A stretch of 64,000 nucleotides of DNA from Shewanella benthica KT99 (lineage in GTDB: Bacteria; Pseudomonadota; Gammaproteobacteria; Enterobacterales; Shewanellaceae). The translations under genes and the position numbers were made by a program. The notes under the pieces were generated by a model. The model saw nothing but the letters and a program-made list of their open reading frames with translations, was not told the DNA's origin and made no database searches. Positions 46,883-58,287 of this stretch are shown piece by piece (the first letter of the stretch is position 1; each line of letters starts with the position of its first letter). Where the stretch lies: the NCBI RefSeq assembly GCF_000172075.1, contig NZ_ABIC01000013.1:1-64000 (forward strand), given 5' to 3'.

Positions 46883-46898
46883 CTGTATATATATGGCG
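46883..46898 (-). promoter_or_regulatory. Half LexA-box-like sequence before intI
   Basis: CTGTATATATATGGCG: the first 12 bases match the SOS box CTGT-(AT)4, but the ACAG half is missing. It starts 17 bases upstream of the intI ATG and is cut off at the end of the adjoining IS. Integron integrases are commonly LexA-controlled. Confidence 0.35.
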
Positions 46899-47063
46899 CT
46901 GTTCTGATAGGTTGTTGCTCAACTTGATAGTGCCTCATTTAACCAATCCCTGATGGTTAACAGTGATTCATCAGCTAAAATACGCCACCACGCAAGATAT
47001 TTTCCTAAGTATTGAGTTCCCACACCATAAAATCGATTGAGCCATCCTTTTAGTCGCGCAATG
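46895..47063 (-). mobile_element. Fragment of an IS1595-family element (C-terminal end)
   Basis: The left end GGCGCTGTTCTGATAGG resembles the inverted repeat at the right end of the neighbouring element. The minus-strand frame encodes ARLKGWLNRFYGVGTQYLGK ... DWLNEALSS-stop, a transposase C-terminus that duplicates the C-terminus of the neighbouring copy. So two related elements are fused here. Confidence 0.6.
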
Positions 47064-47927
47064 TAGTTGTTTGGCTATGTTCCATAATATTGTTGTCCCC
47101 CATACGCGGCTTTCAATATCTGCAGATTATCTAGTTTTGCGTTACTTTCCTTAAACCAAGCCAGATAATGTGACAAATACTTTGTGGCAACCCCCTTCAT
47201 TTGCCCATTAACCCAACTCTTAAAGTGAGCGATTGCACCATTTACAGTCTGGATATGGTAAATCTTATCTATCACTCTTACTTTATTATTTATCAATCGC
47301 TTATGATCGCAGTTCTTTTGCTTTGCTATCGCTACATATGCCCAAGAGCCATCACTGCAAAGTACCGAATCTGCTGCAATGTTTTTAGACAAATTAGCCG
47401 CTATTTCTGCAGTCGTATCAGCAGATAAAATAGGGGTGATCATGTGTTTACTGCGATCTATGGATAATAGGATAGCGATCTGGCCTTCTTTAGTTCGTTT
47501 ATCAATATCGCCGCCTCTCTCAGTGTTAACTTGAGCTGCATACAGCGAGTATAGTCAGCCCAAAGGTGGCATTTATGTAGCCTAGCTAACGGTGTCTTAG
47601 TCTTGTTATTGAAGGTCTTGTAACAGGTATTACATCGGTATCTTTGTATTGCTCCAGCCTTCCCCCATTTTTTGAACTGAGGAGAGTGGCAATGTGGGCA
47701 CTGGGATAACGCATCGAAAAGTGGTTGAATGAGCTCATCGGTGGGGATTTTAGCGTTTAATGCCTGAATTGACTGGTGAACGACTTCTCTTTGAGCCGGT
47801 GTCATCGATAAAAATGTTTTTGTTATCTGGTTAAGCTTACTCACAAATAATTTTGTTTTCATTTTCTTTAACCTCAATCAATTACGCTCAATGATAAGGG
47901 TAGACAACATTTCGCTACAACAGCGCC
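47064..47927 (-). pseudogene. IS1595-family (ISXO2-like) transposase with internal deletion
   Basis: The transposase starts at about 47877 (MRLKKMKTKLFVS or a later Met) with the CPHCHS/CNTCYK zinc-binding part. It then runs from LTLREAA straight into sequence that in another frame reads GGDIDKRTKEGQIAILLSIDRS, then MITPILSADTT ... YLAWFKES. The middle, including the first catalytic Asp, has been lost at a GAGGCGGC junction, which also shifts the frame. The right inverted repeat ends at 47927 (CTACAACAGCGCC). It is non-functional. Confidence 0.75.
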
Positions 47928-48300
47928 TATCTTTTGTATCGATGTCTGTGGACTATGGTGTAAAGGCAAAGCCAGTAGTAATGCACTTCATCCATCTCCT
48001 TAGAAAGATCTTCGCGGCTGAAGCCGCTCCCACATTAAAATCTGGTCAATAAAGAAACAAAGAAGTCGTAGCGAATTAGGGCTTCCGAATAAACTAAGAT
48101 ACTTTTCTCATCGGAGTCACCCGCATTAGCGCAAGTAATCTAGCGCATTTCTGTTCAAAAGTGATTGACTAACCCATAAAACTAAAATGTGATCACCAAG
48201 GGATTTTGGTACTTAGTAAACTAACCAAGTACCAAACCCGCCCTATGAACCCAACCCAAAAAGCTATTTAAAACTTGCTAGCAGGCAAGTTCCCTCATGA
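47928..48300. other. Intergenic region with REP-like palindrome
   Basis: No gene. 48014-48027 is GCGGCT-GA-AGCCGC followed by TCCCAC, the form of REP sequences. 48198-48223 has an inverted repeat GGTACTT/AAGTACC. Confidence 0.55.
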
Positions 48301-49590
48301 CTATCTTAGAGACACCCCACGATTGAGGGCTATCAGCTTATCTAGAATATGCTCTCCATCCATGCGGATGCCGTTGTGCTCATACTCAGACGTTAACCAA
48401 TACTTGAGCTCGCCTACTTGCTTGGCGGTTTCCAGGCTGTAGTTCATTTCGACAAACATATCTTCGCTGTAGATGGCTGCTGCGACGGGCACCTGGTTGT
48501 TCGCTAGGGTGTCTAAGTCGTATAGCGGTGACCAATCAGACTTTTCCGCGAGTAAGTTGGCGGCATGTTTGAGCGGTTTAAGGTTAGTGAACTGCTCGAA
48601 AAACCAGGGGTAGACCATCTCACCGGTAAACAGGAAGGGCTTGCCTGCTTCATAGTTAAATTCATCATATTGGCCGCGAACGCGCTGAGCCGACCAATTT
48701 GAGGCGCTTTGCTGGCAGTAAATACTCTCGTGAAGCAAAGCAAAGATTGGATTAGTGTTGAAATCGAGTTGTTGGCAGAATTGTGCCAGAAACAGCGGGT
48801 TAACTTCTGTGCCTGACTCAGTTTCGATCAACGCCTGTTCAAGCAGGTAGTAAACCGATTCGGGACCTTGCTCCATGCCTATGTTAATGCCGAGTAGCTG
48901 TAGCATCTCTACGGTGAGTCGTTCACCCGTGGCGATACGGACCACATGGTTACTGATGTGCTCGGCTAGCTGAGTGATAAGTGTCTGGGCATCGCTGAAG
49001 CGCTTAAAGAAGTCTTGGTTTTTCGCTAACACTCGCTTGTAGGTGGCTTGGTATACTTCATCTGCGTGGCGGGTCAGTGATGGCATGCCGCCGGTGATAT
49101 AAGCTTCCTTTAATCCTTGTGGTGCATCATTTAAGTATTTAAGTACACAAAAACCACCGAAACTTTGGCCTAAGATGCTCCATTTTTCATCTGGACAAAG
49201 TTGAGCCCGTATCGCTTCGGCATCACGGATGATATTATCGGCGCGAAAATGTGTCAGGTATTGGGCTTGCTCTTCTGCGTCCATATGATTCAGGCTCAGA
49301 TAACTCACCGGGGTAGAGAGGCCAGTGCCACGTTGATCGAGTAATAAGACTCTGAACTCTTTCAGTGCGCGCTTAATCCAGCCTCCATTGGCGGCGGGGC
49401 GAATGGCCCCGAAACCTGGACCACCTTGAAAAAATACCAGGTATGGAAGCTGTTTGTCTTGGTTCTCAGGGGAAACTAGCTCACGAGCGAATACTTTGAT
49501 CTGCTCGCCTTTGGGCTTGGCATAATCTAAAGGGAGTGAGAAGCTGTGCTTTATGGCTGTTAATCCTGCAAACGTTAAGTCAGATTTCAT
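48301..49590 (-). CDS. S33-family alpha/beta hydrolase (proline iminopeptidase-like)
   Basis: A 429-residue serine hydrolase removing N-terminal residues, typically proline, from peptides. It shows the oxyanion loop FFQGGPGFG, the LLLDQRGTGLSTP segment and the nucleophile elbow GQSFGG. The C-terminal DGEHIL may hold the catalytic His. The start ATG 49590 (MKSDLTFAGL) is better than the TTG at 49605. Substrate preference is inferred from family only. Confidence 0.82.
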   Translation of the reverse strand: MKSDLTFAGLTAIKHSFSLPLDYAKPKGEQIKVFARELVSPENQDKQLPYLVFFQGGPGFGAIRPAANGGWIKRALKEFRVLLLDQRGTGLSTPVSYLSLNHMDAEEQAQYLTHFRADNIIRDAEAIRAQLCPDEKWSILGQSFGGFCVLKYLNDAPQGLKEAYITGGMPSLTRHADEVYQATYKRVLAKNQDFFKRFSDAQTLITQLAEHISNHVVRIATGERLTVEMLQLLGINIGMEQGPESVYYLLEQALIETESGTEVNPLFLAQFCQQLDFNTNPIFALLHESIYCQQSASNWSAQRVRGQYDEFNYEAGKPFLFTGEMVYPWFFEQFTNLKPLKHAANLLAEKSDWSPLYDLDTLANNQVPVAAAIYSEDMFVEMNYSLETAKQVGELKYWLTSEYEHNGIRMDGEHILDKLIALNRGVSLR

Positions 49591-49914
49591 GGAGGCCTTG
49601 TACAATAGAGTTAGAAATTGATGCTCATTATATCTCTCACTGTAATGGTGAGCAGAACGTCATTATTGGCAAATTGTATACAAAATCAGTGCGGATACAA
49701 AGTTTAAAAGTCATTGTGATGATTAGGCTGGCTTCATATAAATTGATCTAGAACAATTTATATGCATGCCCGAGAGAGAAAAGAGTGAACTTGGCTTAAC
49801 CTTAACTTAATATGTAAAGGTACTTGTAGAGAATGCCAATCTCTTGTATTAACGCCTCTTATTAAAGAGTCATGTAACATCCCCGAAATAGATAGTTAGC
49901 CTAGGCGGAAACCT

Positions 49915-50559
49915 ATGAAGTACCAGATTATCCCAGTCACCCCATTTCAGCAAAATTGCAGCCTTATCTGGTGCGACAAAACCAAGGCCGCAGCCGTCGT
50001 TGATCCTGGCGGAGATATGGACCGAATCTTGGTTGAGGTGGACAAACTTGGAGTTAAGCTGGAAAAAGTACTCTTGACCCATGGTCATATCGATCACGTC
50101 GGTGCGGCTAAGAAACTATCTGAGCATGTTGGCATACCTATCATAGGTCCGCATAAGGCCGATAGTTTCTGGTTAGAGAATCTAGCAGAGCAGAGCAAGC
50201 ATTTTGGATTTGTGCATTGTGAGCCATTCGCGCCGACGCAATATCTTGAAAGTGGTGATACCGTGACTTTAGGCTCTTTGACGTTAGAGGTGCTGCATTG
50301 TCCGGGGCACACTCCGGGCCACATCGTGTTTTTCTCGGCCAGTAGCTGTACTGCATGGGTGGGCGATGTGTTGTTTCATGGCTCAATTGGTCGCACCGAC
50401 TTTCCTCAGTCAAATCATCAAGACTTGATCCATTCAATTACCAAAACCCTTTGGCCATTGGGCCGTAATGTGGAGTTTATTCCTGGTCATGGTCCCATCT
50501 CGACTTTCGGCACTGAGCGAGATCAAAATCCTTTCGTGGCAGATCAGCTGTTTGGCTAA
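49915..50559 (+). CDS. Metallo-beta-lactamase-fold hydrolase (YcbL/glyoxalase II-like)
   Basis: A 214-residue MBL-fold zinc hydrolase. The metal motif HGHIDHVG (about 59-66), HCPGHTPGH (about 128-136), the bridging Asp in WVGDVLF and the final His in PGHGP are all present. Small enzymes of this type (YcbL) hydrolyse S-lactoylglutathione or related thioesters. A terminator follows about 110 bases after the stop. Confidence 0.88.
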   Translation: MKYQIIPVTPFQQNCSLIWCDKTKAAAVVDPGGDMDRILVEVDKLGVKLEKVLLTHGHIDHVGAAKKLSEHVGIPIIGPHKADSFWLENLAEQSKHFGFVHCEPFAPTQYLESGDTVTLGSLTLEVLHCPGHTPGHIVFFSASSCTAWVGDVLFHGSIGRTDFPQSNHQDLIHSITKTLWPLGRNVEFIPGHGPISTFGTERDQNPFVADQLFG

Positions 50560-50666
50560 GCTATTTTTTAAATGGCTTGCTTCCAATCTTGATAGCTTGA
50601 TTGAGAGGCTTTTAGCAAAGGGTGACTCGCTCTAGTCACTAAAAATTCAGTTGCACTCGATTCAAT

Positions 50667-50692
50667 GGCTCCTATAGTAAGGGGCCTTTTTT
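50667..50692 (+). terminator. Rho-independent terminator
   Basis: GGCTCC/GGGGCC (one wobble pair) with an 8-base loop and six T, after the MBL gene. Confidence 0.65.
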
Positions 50693-50820
50693 GTTTGTCC
50701 TTGGCTGATTCTTATGGCCGGTGTGTCTTTTAACTGAAATATTTTGCAATGTATTGGCTATTCACTCCATTAAACATCTCTGTTAGCTTAGATTTTCTGT
50801 ATCGATAACAATAGAGACAC

Positions 50821-51846
50821 ATGGATATGTCCCATCATATCGAAGATATTCTCTCCCACTGGCAGTCTGAGCCAACCGATGACTGGGTGCTGGCCGTCAT
50901 TACTCGAGTGCAAGGGTCTTCTTATCGAAAACCCGGTGCCATGATGCTTTTTCACCCCTAGGGTCGGGTGATTGGTATGCTCAGTGGTGGCTGCTTAGAA
51001 GGCGATTTGAGGCGTCATGCGCAGATGGCGATACAGGAAAGACAAGCCATGCTGGTGCAATATGATGCCAGCGATGAAACCGATGCTCGCTATCACTTAG
51101 GTTGCGGCGGCATCGTAGATCTCATGTTAGTGCCACTGAGCCGAGATAACCATTATCTGCATTTCCACCAGTTTGCCGAGCAATTACATAAAGGCGAGCC
51201 CTTCTTTTATCAATTGACTCTGCCCAGAAGAGATACCGATCTGGCTAATGTCAGCGCTAAAATTGTCGAGTATTGCGATGCCGCATTTTCTGTCAATGAC
51301 TTTACGCGAGCTGGGATTTTACAAACCGATAGAAACGAGCTGGTAGTGCCCATGAGGCCCAGGTTTAGGATTGCCATATTTGGTGGTGGTTTAGATGCCC
51401 AGCCTATGGTGTCGATGGCGCTTACTCTCGGCTGGCAGGTAGATCTTATCGATGAAAGAGCCAGTTATGCCAGAAATTATGATTTTCCCGGCGCCAAAAT
51501 TTTTAAGCATTCGATAGACGATTTACCTGCAAACTTCGCTGATAATTTAGATGGCATCATTATCATGCAGCACAACCTTGAGTTAGATGCCAAGGCATTA
51601 GTATTTGCCAGCCAGGCTTCAGACAAGATTAAGTATGTGGCGTTATTGGGGCCTGCTCATCGGCGAGATAAAGTATTAGAAAAAGCTGGCTTGGCCTTAG
51701 CTGATTTCAGCTGTCAGTTTGCCGCACCCGCAGGTATCGCCTTGGGAGGGGAGCTTCCCGAGTCTGTGGCCTTGAGCATCTTGTCTCAGTGTCATGGTGT
51801 ATTTCATGAAGCAGAGCCGGTCTCTCTCGATAAGGTGATGCTATGA
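50821..51846 (+). pseudogene. xdhC: XdhC-family molybdenum-cofactor accessory protein, nonsense mutation
   Basis: Reading from ATG 50821, MDMSHHIEDILSHWQ ... YRKPGAMMLFHP then TAG at 50959-50961, continuing in the same frame with GRVIGMLSGGCLEGDL ... to 51846. XdhC proteins bind the molybdenum cofactor and help sulfurylate and insert it into xanthine dehydrogenase-type enzymes. Without the stop it would have 341 residues, including the C-terminal Rossmann-like domain (IAIFGGGLDAQP). The TAG interrupts near residue 47. Internal initiation at 50968 would lack the N-terminal domain. Confidence 0.8.
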
Positions 51847-51980
51847 AGGCTCAGACTATGGCTCCTCCATTAAAATAGAGATGGAGAGTGCTTCTTTCGA
51901 TATTGATACCCGAGATGACTTGAAAGATTGGCTAGCAGCTTGCTCATCGCGTACAGCACTGACAACACAAAATTCTAAAT
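51843..51980 (+). pseudogene. Remnant of a MocA-type molybdenum-cofactor cytidylyltransferase
   Basis: An ATG at 51843 overlaps the xdhC stop (ATGA) but its frame stops after 11 codons. In another frame the tail ESASFDIDTRDDLKDWLAA is recognisable as the C-terminus of a MobA/MocA-like nucleotidyltransferase. The central part has been deleted. The position between xdhC and iorA fits. Confidence 0.55.
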
Positions 51981-52093
51981 AATGATTATAATCAGAATAA
52001 TTTGATCACCATTTTAATAAGAATAAGTTAATAACTCATTCAATAAGAAAGTATGCCTATCTGCCGATGTGATTGGCAAACAAGAAGTGTGTA

Positions 52094-52570
52094 ATGTCTG
52101 ATACCGTTCTGACACTGAAAATTAATGGCAAGCTGTTCCAGTTGGACGCCGATCCTAAGATGCCAGTCTTGTGGGCCGTGCGTGACATGCTGGGCTTGAC
52201 AGGTACTAAATATGGTTGTGGTGCAGGCCTTTGCGGCGCTTGTACCATTCACGTTGACGGTAAGCCTGCTCGAGCTTGCTTAACCAGTTTGAGCCAGGTG
52301 CAAGGCAAAGAGCTGACTACCATAGAAGGCCTCGAGGCGGATAAGCTCAAGGAAGCCTGGACTGAGCATAAGGTACCCCAGTGTGGTTATTGTCAACCCG
52401 GGCAGTTGATGTCGGCGGCGGCGCTATTAAGTCAAAACAACAAGCCCAGCGACAGTGATATCGATGAAGCCATGGCGGGGAACATTTGTCGTTGTGGCAC
52501 TTATACCCGCATTAAATTAGCCATTAAATCGGCTTCCGGGCAGATAAAGGCTCAGGAGGTGACGGCATGA
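52094..52570 (+). CDS. iorA: Isoquinoline 1-oxidoreductase-type small subunit (2x[2Fe-2S])
   Basis: The intact 158-residue iron-sulphur subunit of a xanthine-dehydrogenase-family molybdenum hydroxylase. The plant-type cluster cysteines are in [16 protein letters not shown] plus a following RAC, and the second cluster in QCGYCQPGQ and ICRCGTY. The start at 52094 ([12 protein letters not shown]) is preferred over 52073. It overlaps iorB by ATGA (52567). Its substrate would be set by the large subunit, which is broken. Confidence 0.8.
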   Translation: MSDTVLTLKINGKLFQLDADPKMPVLWAVRDMLGLTGTKYGCGAGLCGACTIHVDGKPARACLTSLSQVQGKELTTIEGLEADKLKEAWTEHKVPQCGYCQPGQLMSAAALLSQNNKPSDSDIDEAMAGNICRCGTYTRIKLAIKSASGQIKAQEVTA

Positions 52571-54817
52571 GTTCATTCACAGCAACGCAGAATTTTAGCC
52601 GTCGTGATGTACTTAAGCTTTTCGGTGCCACTGGAGGCGGCCTGGCATTGGGCGCCAGCGGCCTAGGTTGGAGCCCTATGGTGATGGCTCAAAGTGCCGA
52701 GTCACGCCTCAATTTATTTATCGCTATCGGTGAAGATAACAAGGTGTATTTGACCTGTCACCGCTCTGAGATGGGCCAAGGGATCCGTACCGGCATCGCT
52801 CAGGTACTGGCGGATGAGCTAGGTGCCGATTGGGATAATGTGGTTGTGGTTCAGGGATTAGCCGATAAGCGTTACGGCAGTCAAAATACCGATGGTTCCC
52901 GCAGCATACGTAAGGGTTTCGATAAGATGCGCGAGATGGGAGCCATGGCCAGAACCATGCTCGAACAAGCTGCTGCAGATAAATAGCGGGTCGCGATAGC
53001 GGAAGTCTCGACGAGTAACAACCGAGTGAGTCATGCTAAATCGGGCAAGAGTGCCAGCTTTGGCGAGCTTGCCATGGCAGCATCGAAAGTGAAATTGCCA
53101 GATGTGGAAACCTTGAGCCTTAAATCTCCCAAAGAGTACACACATATAGGTGCGTCCCACGCTATTGTTGATATGCAGGACATGCTCACGGGTAAGGCAC
53201 TATATGGTTATGACGTGCAGGTCGACGGCATGCTGTGTGCGAGCATCACCCGCCCGCCCGCCCGTGTTTGGCAGTGAAGTGGCTAAGTTTGATGATAGCG
53301 CAGCCAGAAAAGTGGCTGGGGTTGTAGACGTTATGCAGCTGTCGGCGACGAAAGGCGCGCCCATGTTTCATCCCTTAGGTGGCGTCGCGGTTATTGCCAC
53401 CAATAGCTGGAGCGCTCTCGAGGGACGCAAAGTATTAAAAATTGAATGGACAGATTCGAGCAATGATAGCCATGACTCTCAAGCGTATCTAAATATGTTA
53501 AAAGAGCGGGTCAGTCAGCCCGGAAAGCTGATGCGCCAGCAAGGAAAAGAGGTCACAGACTGGCCTAAAGATAGCACCATCAGCGCCTTGTATACCGTGC
53601 CTTATCTTGCTCATGCACCGATGGAAGCACCATCGGCCACGGCCAGTGTCACCGCATCGGGCTGTGAAGTGTGGGCATCGACTCAGACGCCCCAAAGCGT
53701 ACAGCAGAACGTGGCCGCAGCCTTAGGGCTTAAAGAGGAGCAAGTAAAGGTGAATGTCACCTTGATTGGCGGCGGTTTTGGGCGTAAGTCTAAGCCTGAT
53801 TGCTGCGTCGAGGCGGCCTTGCTGTCTAAGAAAGCAGGCAAGCCTATCAAGGTATGCTGGAGCCGGGAAGATGAGATACAAAATGGCTATCTGCATGCGA
53901 TCAGTGCTCAGCTTTATCAGGCAAAACTTGGCACCGATAATATGCCTTTGGCGATACTGCAGCGCTCCGGTTTTCCGAGTATAGGCTCAACCTTCTCTGA
54001 AGGTGTAGATTATCCCGCGGGCTGGGAGCTGGACTTAGGTTTTGTCGATGTGCCGTTAGTGGTCAAGAGTCTCAGATGTGAAGCCGTTAAGGCTGAGGCT
54101 CATACCCGCATCGGCTGGATGCGCTCAGTGTGTAACATTCAGCATGCCTTCGGCATCGGCAGCTTCGTCGATGAGTTGGCGGTGAAAGCCAAGAAGCCCA
54201 GCACTGTGATGTGGAAAGCGCTATTAGGTGATGTGCGTCAAGAGACCTTTGCCAATCAAGCATTCAAATACGGTAACTATGGCGAAGATCTTGCCCGTCA
54301 CCCGGTGGACATTGCCAGATATCGCGGCGTCATCGATGCAGTAGAGCAGGCCATGGAAAAAGCAGGCACAGCGGGTCACAATCAAGGCTGGGGCTTTGCG
54401 GTTCACAGAAGTTTCACCGCCTTCGTGGCAACGGCTCTATTAGTCGAAGTCTCCGAGGATAAGCAGCTGAAAGTGCTCAAGGCGATATCAGCCATCGATG
54501 CCGGCACTGTGGTCAATCCTGACAGAGTTAAGTCTCAGACAGAAGGCGCGGTGATGTTTGGCTTGAGTCTGGCCATGATGGGGGAGATAGACTTTAAGGA
54601 AGGCAAGGTGGTGCAGTCAAACTTTCATGACTACCCCATGCTGAGAATGTCTCAATGTCCTGCAATCCAGACTATCATTATCGAATCTGATGCGCCGCCA
54701 GCGGGTGTGGGCGAACCTGGCGTTCCACCGGTCGCGCCTAGTCTGACTAACGCCATCTTCGCGGCCTCAGGAATGAGAATACGTGACTTACCCGTGAGCA
54801 AGCGGCTTAAAGTGTAA
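52567..54817 (+). pseudogene. iorB: Isoquinoline 1-oxidoreductase-type large subunit, two disruptions
   Basis: A molybdenum-binding aldehyde-oxidase-type large subunit with a Tat signal (SRRDVLKLFGATGG). It is broken twice. A TAG at 52982-52984 after AAADK stands where relatives have Trp, and an extra CCCG in a (CCCG)4 run at 53249-53264 shifts the frame. After that the frame is open to 54817 (GGGFGRKSKPD and GVGEPGVPPVAPS, the molybdopterin-binding and catalytic-Glu region). Removing one CCCG unit would restore the frame. Confidence 0.85.
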
Positions 54818-54856
54818 GCATGAACAGCTTTTCTTAATCTAGTTGCAAATATAAAC

Positions 54857-54888
54857 AGTGTCAGCCGTGCAGGCTGACACTCTTTTTT
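54857..54888 (+). terminator. Rho-independent terminator of the ior cluster
   Basis: AGTGTCAGCC-GTGCA-GGCTGACACT followed by CTTTTTT. Confidence 0.9.
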
Positions 54889-55158
54889 GTCATTGCGTTT
54901 TATTAATGATGTAGCGACTAAATTTTAGTCTTATTACTACAAATTTAATTTTAGTCATGAGTAACAGCCTGCGGTAAAATTGCCCTAATGTGCACTTTAT
55001 GGCTGATTAGTGCGATATGAGCCCAATTAAGCAGCAGTTAATACAAGATTTATGTCCTAGATCCTATTTTTATTTTACAAAAAGGTGTAATTTAACCAAC
55101 AAATTGGTCAATCAAAAATATGAATTGGCTTTCTTCCTATGTAATGAGGGGTCAATAC
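54889..55158. other. AT-rich gap with palindrome
   Basis: No gene. 54916-54930 is the perfect palindrome GACTAAA-T-TTTAGTC, and a second TTTTAGTCAT at 54949-54958 is its half-site. The 9-mer ATGACTAAA (minus strand) also occurs in the two fad-locus sites near 58.2 and 61.3 kb. Confidence 0.4.
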
Positions 55159-55674
55159 ATGGAAAATCGTTGGCAAGTCGCCATTTCGGCGGGTCTACTT
55201 GCGGCTGTTTGGGGCGGTGTCGCCGATACATTCAGCTTAGTCACTTGGATAGGCTTTCTAGCCTGCAGCACCTATTTCGCTCAACCTAAAGTAGGTTTCC
55301 AAGGCGTACTCATGACTTGGGCTACTAACCTGTCGGGTGTGTTCTGGGCCTGGATTGTGATCAGCAGCAGTGGTTATTTTGAGTCGCCTTTTGTGGGGTA
55401 TATACTCACTGGGATTGTCACATCGGCCATGTGTCTTCAAGCAAGCTATCATAAACTCGCCTTCATTCCCGGCGCCTTTATCGGTTGCTGTGTTACTTTC
55501 GCTCTGGCTGGTGATATTGCTAATATTCTGCCAGCATTAATACTGGGTGCACTGCTTGGCTACTCCATGGTGTTATTAACCGGACAACTCGTTAGCTTGA
55601 CTCAGAGATGGCGCGCGTTCACGGGGTCGTCAACTGCAAATAAAGTCACCGCTCAAACGACCACTAACGATTAA
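55159..55674 (+). CDS. DUF1097-family membrane protein (YcdZ-like)
   Basis: A 171-residue inner-membrane protein with five or six hydrophobic helices of the DUF1097 family. The start at 55159 (MENRWQVAIS) has GAGGGG about 7 bases upstream; the ATG at 55120 is not needed. Function unknown. Confidence 0.75.
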   Translation: MENRWQVAISAGLLAAVWGGVADTFSLVTWIGFLACSTYFAQPKVGFQGVLMTWATNLSGVFWAWIVISSSGYFESPFVGYILTGIVTSAMCLQASYHKLAFIPGAFIGCCVTFALAGDIANILPALILGALLGYSMVLLTGQLVSLTQRWRAFTGSSTANKVTAQTTTND

Positions 55675-55689
55675 CCGCGTTAGATAGGG

Positions 55690-56093
55690 TTGCCGATGAG
55701 GTGAGAACCCTTGCTGGGCAAACTCAGCAGGCGACGGTGGAGATTCAGTCAATGATTGAAGGCTTGCAATCAGGTTCGACTAAATTGACTCGGGTGACGG
55801 AGGAGATAGTCGAGCAGGCCGATCAGGGCCGAGGCGCTATCGTCTCAGTGGGGGAAGATGTGGACTCTATGGCGGCATCGATTAATGATGTTTTCGATAT
55901 GAGTTCACAAATTGCCGCTTCTGCCGAGGAGCAGAGTGTCTCTGCACGCGATATAGCAACGCAACTCAATGACATACGTGATCAGTCGGAAACGATAAAG
56001 CAAACGGCGCAGCGTTCGGTGTCATTGGCTGCTGAGCTGCGCAATTCATCTATCGAGTTAGAGGGGATTTTGCAGCAGTATCGCACCAGCTAA
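55690..56093 (+). pseudogene. Methyl-accepting chemotaxis protein, C-terminal fragment
   Basis: An open frame of about 130 residues entering at VADEVRTLAGQTQQAT, the conserved tip of a chemoreceptor signalling domain, and running to the end of the adaptation region (AASAEEQSVSARDIATQL). There is no start codon or upstream receptor part. The DUF1097 gene occupies the place of the missing part. Confidence 0.8.
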
Positions 56094-56102
56094 TCTTTTA
56101 TT

Positions 56103-56138
56103 GTTAAAAAAGGTGCTAGTTCCTAGAAGCTAGCACCC
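56103..56138 (-). terminator. Rho-independent terminator of fadH
   Basis: GGTGCTAG/CTAGCACC with a 10-base loop. On the minus strand it is followed by TTTTTTAAC, just after the fadH stop. Confidence 0.8.
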
Positions 56139-56159
56139 GGTTCTTCAAACATTAAAGCA

Positions 56160-58190
<2,031 letters not shown>

Positions 58191-58221
58191 TTATTATTTA
58201 TTCTTGGTTAAAGATAGAGCG

Positions 58222-58258
58222 AATGATAGGATTGGCCAATGACTAAAGATTACAAATT
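58222..58258. promoter_or_regulatory. Candidate AraC-family operator upstream of fadH
   Basis: AATGATAGG, then AATGACTAAAGATTACAAATT 16 bases after the first start. It lies 44-80 bases before the fadH ATG and 30-66 bases before the regulator ATG. A nearly identical site is upstream of the fadD-like gene (61234-61271). Confidence 0.6.
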
Positions 58259-58287
58259 GATGACTGTTGTTTGCATGGTGACTTCTT

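Noticed and set aside
53249..53264. Phase-variable switch in iorB
   Set aside because: The (CCCG)4 run could slip, but an additional upstream TAG and broken neighbours make regulated switching unlikely.
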